NCBI GenBank assembly: GCA_048498395.1
Contig: JBEHYB010000106.1
Location: 1-5,928, forward strand
Direction: 5' to 3'
Length of the DNA: 5,928 bases
Origin: Micavibrio_B sp048498395
Lineage (GTDB): Bacteria > Pseudomonadota > Alphaproteobacteria > Micavibrionales > Micavibrionaceae
Below the pieces are notes generated by a model. That model ran no database searches. It saw only the letters and a list, made by a program, of their open reading frames with translations, and was not told the origin of the DNA. Both the position numbers and the translations under genes were made by a program. Below are positions 4,800 through 5,928 of the stretch, piece after piece; the first letter of the stretch is position 1, and each line of letters opens with the position of its first letter.

Positions 4800-5840
4800 A
4801 TGGCACAAAAGAAAAAAATCGTAAAAGCTAAAACTGCACCAAAAGCAAAAACAGTGGCAAAACCTGCCCCTAAAGCCGTCAAGAAACCAGTTTCCAAGAT
4901 TCAAGCCAAAGTTGTTGCCAAGACCGCTGCCAAAAAAGCTGTACCGGCTAAAAAGCCCATTGCAAAACAAACAGTTAAAACAGTTTCCTCTATTAAAAAA
5001 CCAGCTGCACCAATCAAGCCTATGAAAGCAGTTGCGAAAGCTGCCCCGGCTCCTGTGAAAGCAGCCGCGCCGTCCAAGGCAATCGTGGTGAAGCCAGCTA
5101 ACAACCAGAACGTGCAAGCTTCTATTGCCGCTAAGAAATCTCCTGTCGTAATGCAGAAGACTGCCGAAGGTTACAAACCGGTATCGTCGTCACAGGCCGC
5201 ATCAACGATGCGCCCGGCCTACCGCCCGATCCAGGTCACCAACAAGTCGCTGGCTCCTATCCAGCCGGTCCGCGCGATGGCACCTGCCCCGGTTAATGAA
5301 AAAGTTGAATACAAAAAAGGCGACTATGTCGTTTATCCAGCCCACGGTGTCGGCCAGATCGAAGCGATCGAAACCCAGACAATCGGCGGTATGGAAATCA
5401 AACTCTATGCAATCGTATTCGAAAAAGACCGCATGCGCCTGAAAGTGCCGGTATTCAAAGCCCATGCTTCGGGCCTGCGCCGCCTCTCCACGACCAACCG
5501 CATGCAGGATGCATTGAAGACCCTGCAGGGCCGCGCCCAGATCCGTCGCGCCATGTGGTCACGTCGCGCTCAGGAATATGAAACCAAGATCAATTCGGGC
5601 GACCCGGTATCCATTGCCGAAGTTCTGCGCGACCTGAAACGCTCGAACGACGACACCGAGCAATCCTACTCCGAACGCCAGATCTACCAGTCTGCGATGG
5701 AGCGTCTTGCACGTGAGGTTGCCGCTGTTGACCGCATCACCGAAATCGAGGCGACAGAGCGTCTGGAAAAACTGATCCGCGGCGGCCGCAAGGCTAAAGC
5801 TGAAGAAAAAGCGACCGAGGACAAAGCGGAAGCTGCTTAA
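4800..5840 (+). CDS. carD: CarD/CdnL-family RNA polymerase regulator with histone-H1-like N-terminal extension
   Basis: CarD-family proteins bind the RNA polymerase beta subunit and stabilise open promoter complexes, acting at many promoters including rRNA. Residues 168-232 match the Tudor-like polymerase-binding domain (YKKGDYVVYPAHGVGQIEAI, RLKVPV), and 235-327 the helical DNA-contacting domain. MWSRR places Trp253 at the wedge Trp (W85 of M. tuberculosis CarD), followed by the SGD and AEVLRDL segments. Typical homologues have about 160-170 aa; this one has 346. The first 100 residues hold about 28 Lys, 26 Ala and 13 Pro, and the first 122 have no Asp, Glu, Arg, Leu, Gly, His, Cys or aromatic residue, resembling histone H1 tails and AlgP. 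Residues 123-167 are a Ser/Pro/Gln-rich linker, and the C-terminus (328-346) is a charged Lys/Glu/Ala tail. The extension is visibly more A-rich in DNA than the domain part. Met160 could start a short form but has no ribosome site. The domain call is firm; nucleoid or DNA binding by the extension is inference. Confidence 0.93.
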   Translation: MAQKKKIVKAKTAPKAKTVAKPAPKAVKKPVSKIQAKVVAKTAAKKAVPAKKPIAKQTVKTVSSIKKPAAPIKPMKAVAKAAPAPVKAAAPSKAIVVKPANNQNVQASIAAKKSPVVMQKTAEGYKPVSSSQAASTMRPAYRPIQVTNKSLAPIQPVRAMAPAPVNEKVEYKKGDYVVYPAHGVGQIEAIETQTIGGMEIKLYAIVFEKDRMRLKVPVFKAHASGLRRLSTTNRMQDALKTLQGRAQIRRAMWSRRAQEYETKINSGDPVSIAEVLRDLKRSNDDTEQSYSERQIYQSAMERLAREVAAVDRITEIEATERLEKLIRGGRKAKAEEKATEDKAEAA

Positions 5841-5862
5841 GCCTCAAAACAATGAACATGAT

Positions 5863-5892
5863 AAAAACCGCTCAGAAATGAGCGGTTTTTTT
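5863..5892 (+). terminator. Intrinsic terminator of carD
   Basis: AAACCGCTCA (5865-5874) and TGAGCGGTTT (5879-5888) form a perfect ten-bp stem around a GAAA tetraloop, followed by T through 5892. Flanking A and T bases extend the stem and give an A-run on the other strand. It starts 22 bases after the stop codon. This is a textbook rho-independent terminator. Confidence 0.92.
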
Positions 5893-5907
5893 ATGGGGTC
5901 AACTAAG

Positions 5908-5928
5908 CCCTCTCCCATAGGGAGAGGG
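5908..5928. repeat. Perfect palindrome at the right edge, probably a truncated intergenic repeat
   Basis: CCCTCTCCC (5908-5916) and GGGAGAGGG (5920-5928) flank ATA. The right arm ends exactly at the last base, so the unit may continue. Its sequence differs from the TGTCAT elements, so it is probably another repeat family. Confidence 0.55.

Overview
The window looks like a piece of an alphaproteobacterial chromosome with moderate GC content. The best evidence is the ferredoxin, a close match to the FdxA/FdI type, directly followed by a CarD/CdnL-type RNA polymerase regulator. The DHH phosphoesterase is also of a kind I associate with Alphaproteobacteria. I cannot name a genus from the sequence. 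No phage, plasmid, transposase, tRNA, rRNA or CRISPR signal was seen, so this is mostly ordinary housekeeping sequence with dense intergenic palindromes.

Layout. (1) 2-922, +: DHH/DHHA1 phosphoesterase whose first one to a few codons lie off the left edge. (2) 923-1118: spacer packed with inverted repeats. (3) 1119-2537, +: class I photolyase. (4) 2545-2615: a 71-bp paired-hairpin element. (5) 2635-3525, +: S66-family LD-carboxypeptidase. (6) 3541-3611: a second 71-bp paired-hairpin element. (7) 3627-4001, -: unrecognised small exported or membrane-anchored protein with four cysteines, with a promoter that overlaps a perfect inverted repeat. (8) 4170-4514, +: 7Fe ferredoxin. (9) 4515-4799: a promoter and an approximately 200-nt leader containing a 17-nt palindrome and possible tiny ORFs. 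(10) 4800-5840, +: CarD-family protein with a long histone-H1-like N-terminal extension, followed by a strong intrinsic terminator. (11) 5908-5928: another perfect palindrome running into the right edge.

The genes do not form one pathway: they cover phosphoester hydrolysis, light-driven DNA repair, peptidoglycan recycling, electron transfer and global transcription control. Each appears to be transcribed from its own spacer.

The most unusual item is the CarD protein. A canonical CarD domain (about residues 168-327) is preceded by about 165 residues, of which the first 122 are Lys/Ala/Pro-rich and contain no acidic residue, no arginine, no aromatic residue, no leucine and no glycine. Myxococcus CarD also joins this domain to a basic, DNA-binding tail, but there the tail is C-terminal. 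Second in interest is the set of equally sized (71-bp) paired palindromes just after stop codons. Their stems differ by compensatory changes, which points to a maintained repeat family.
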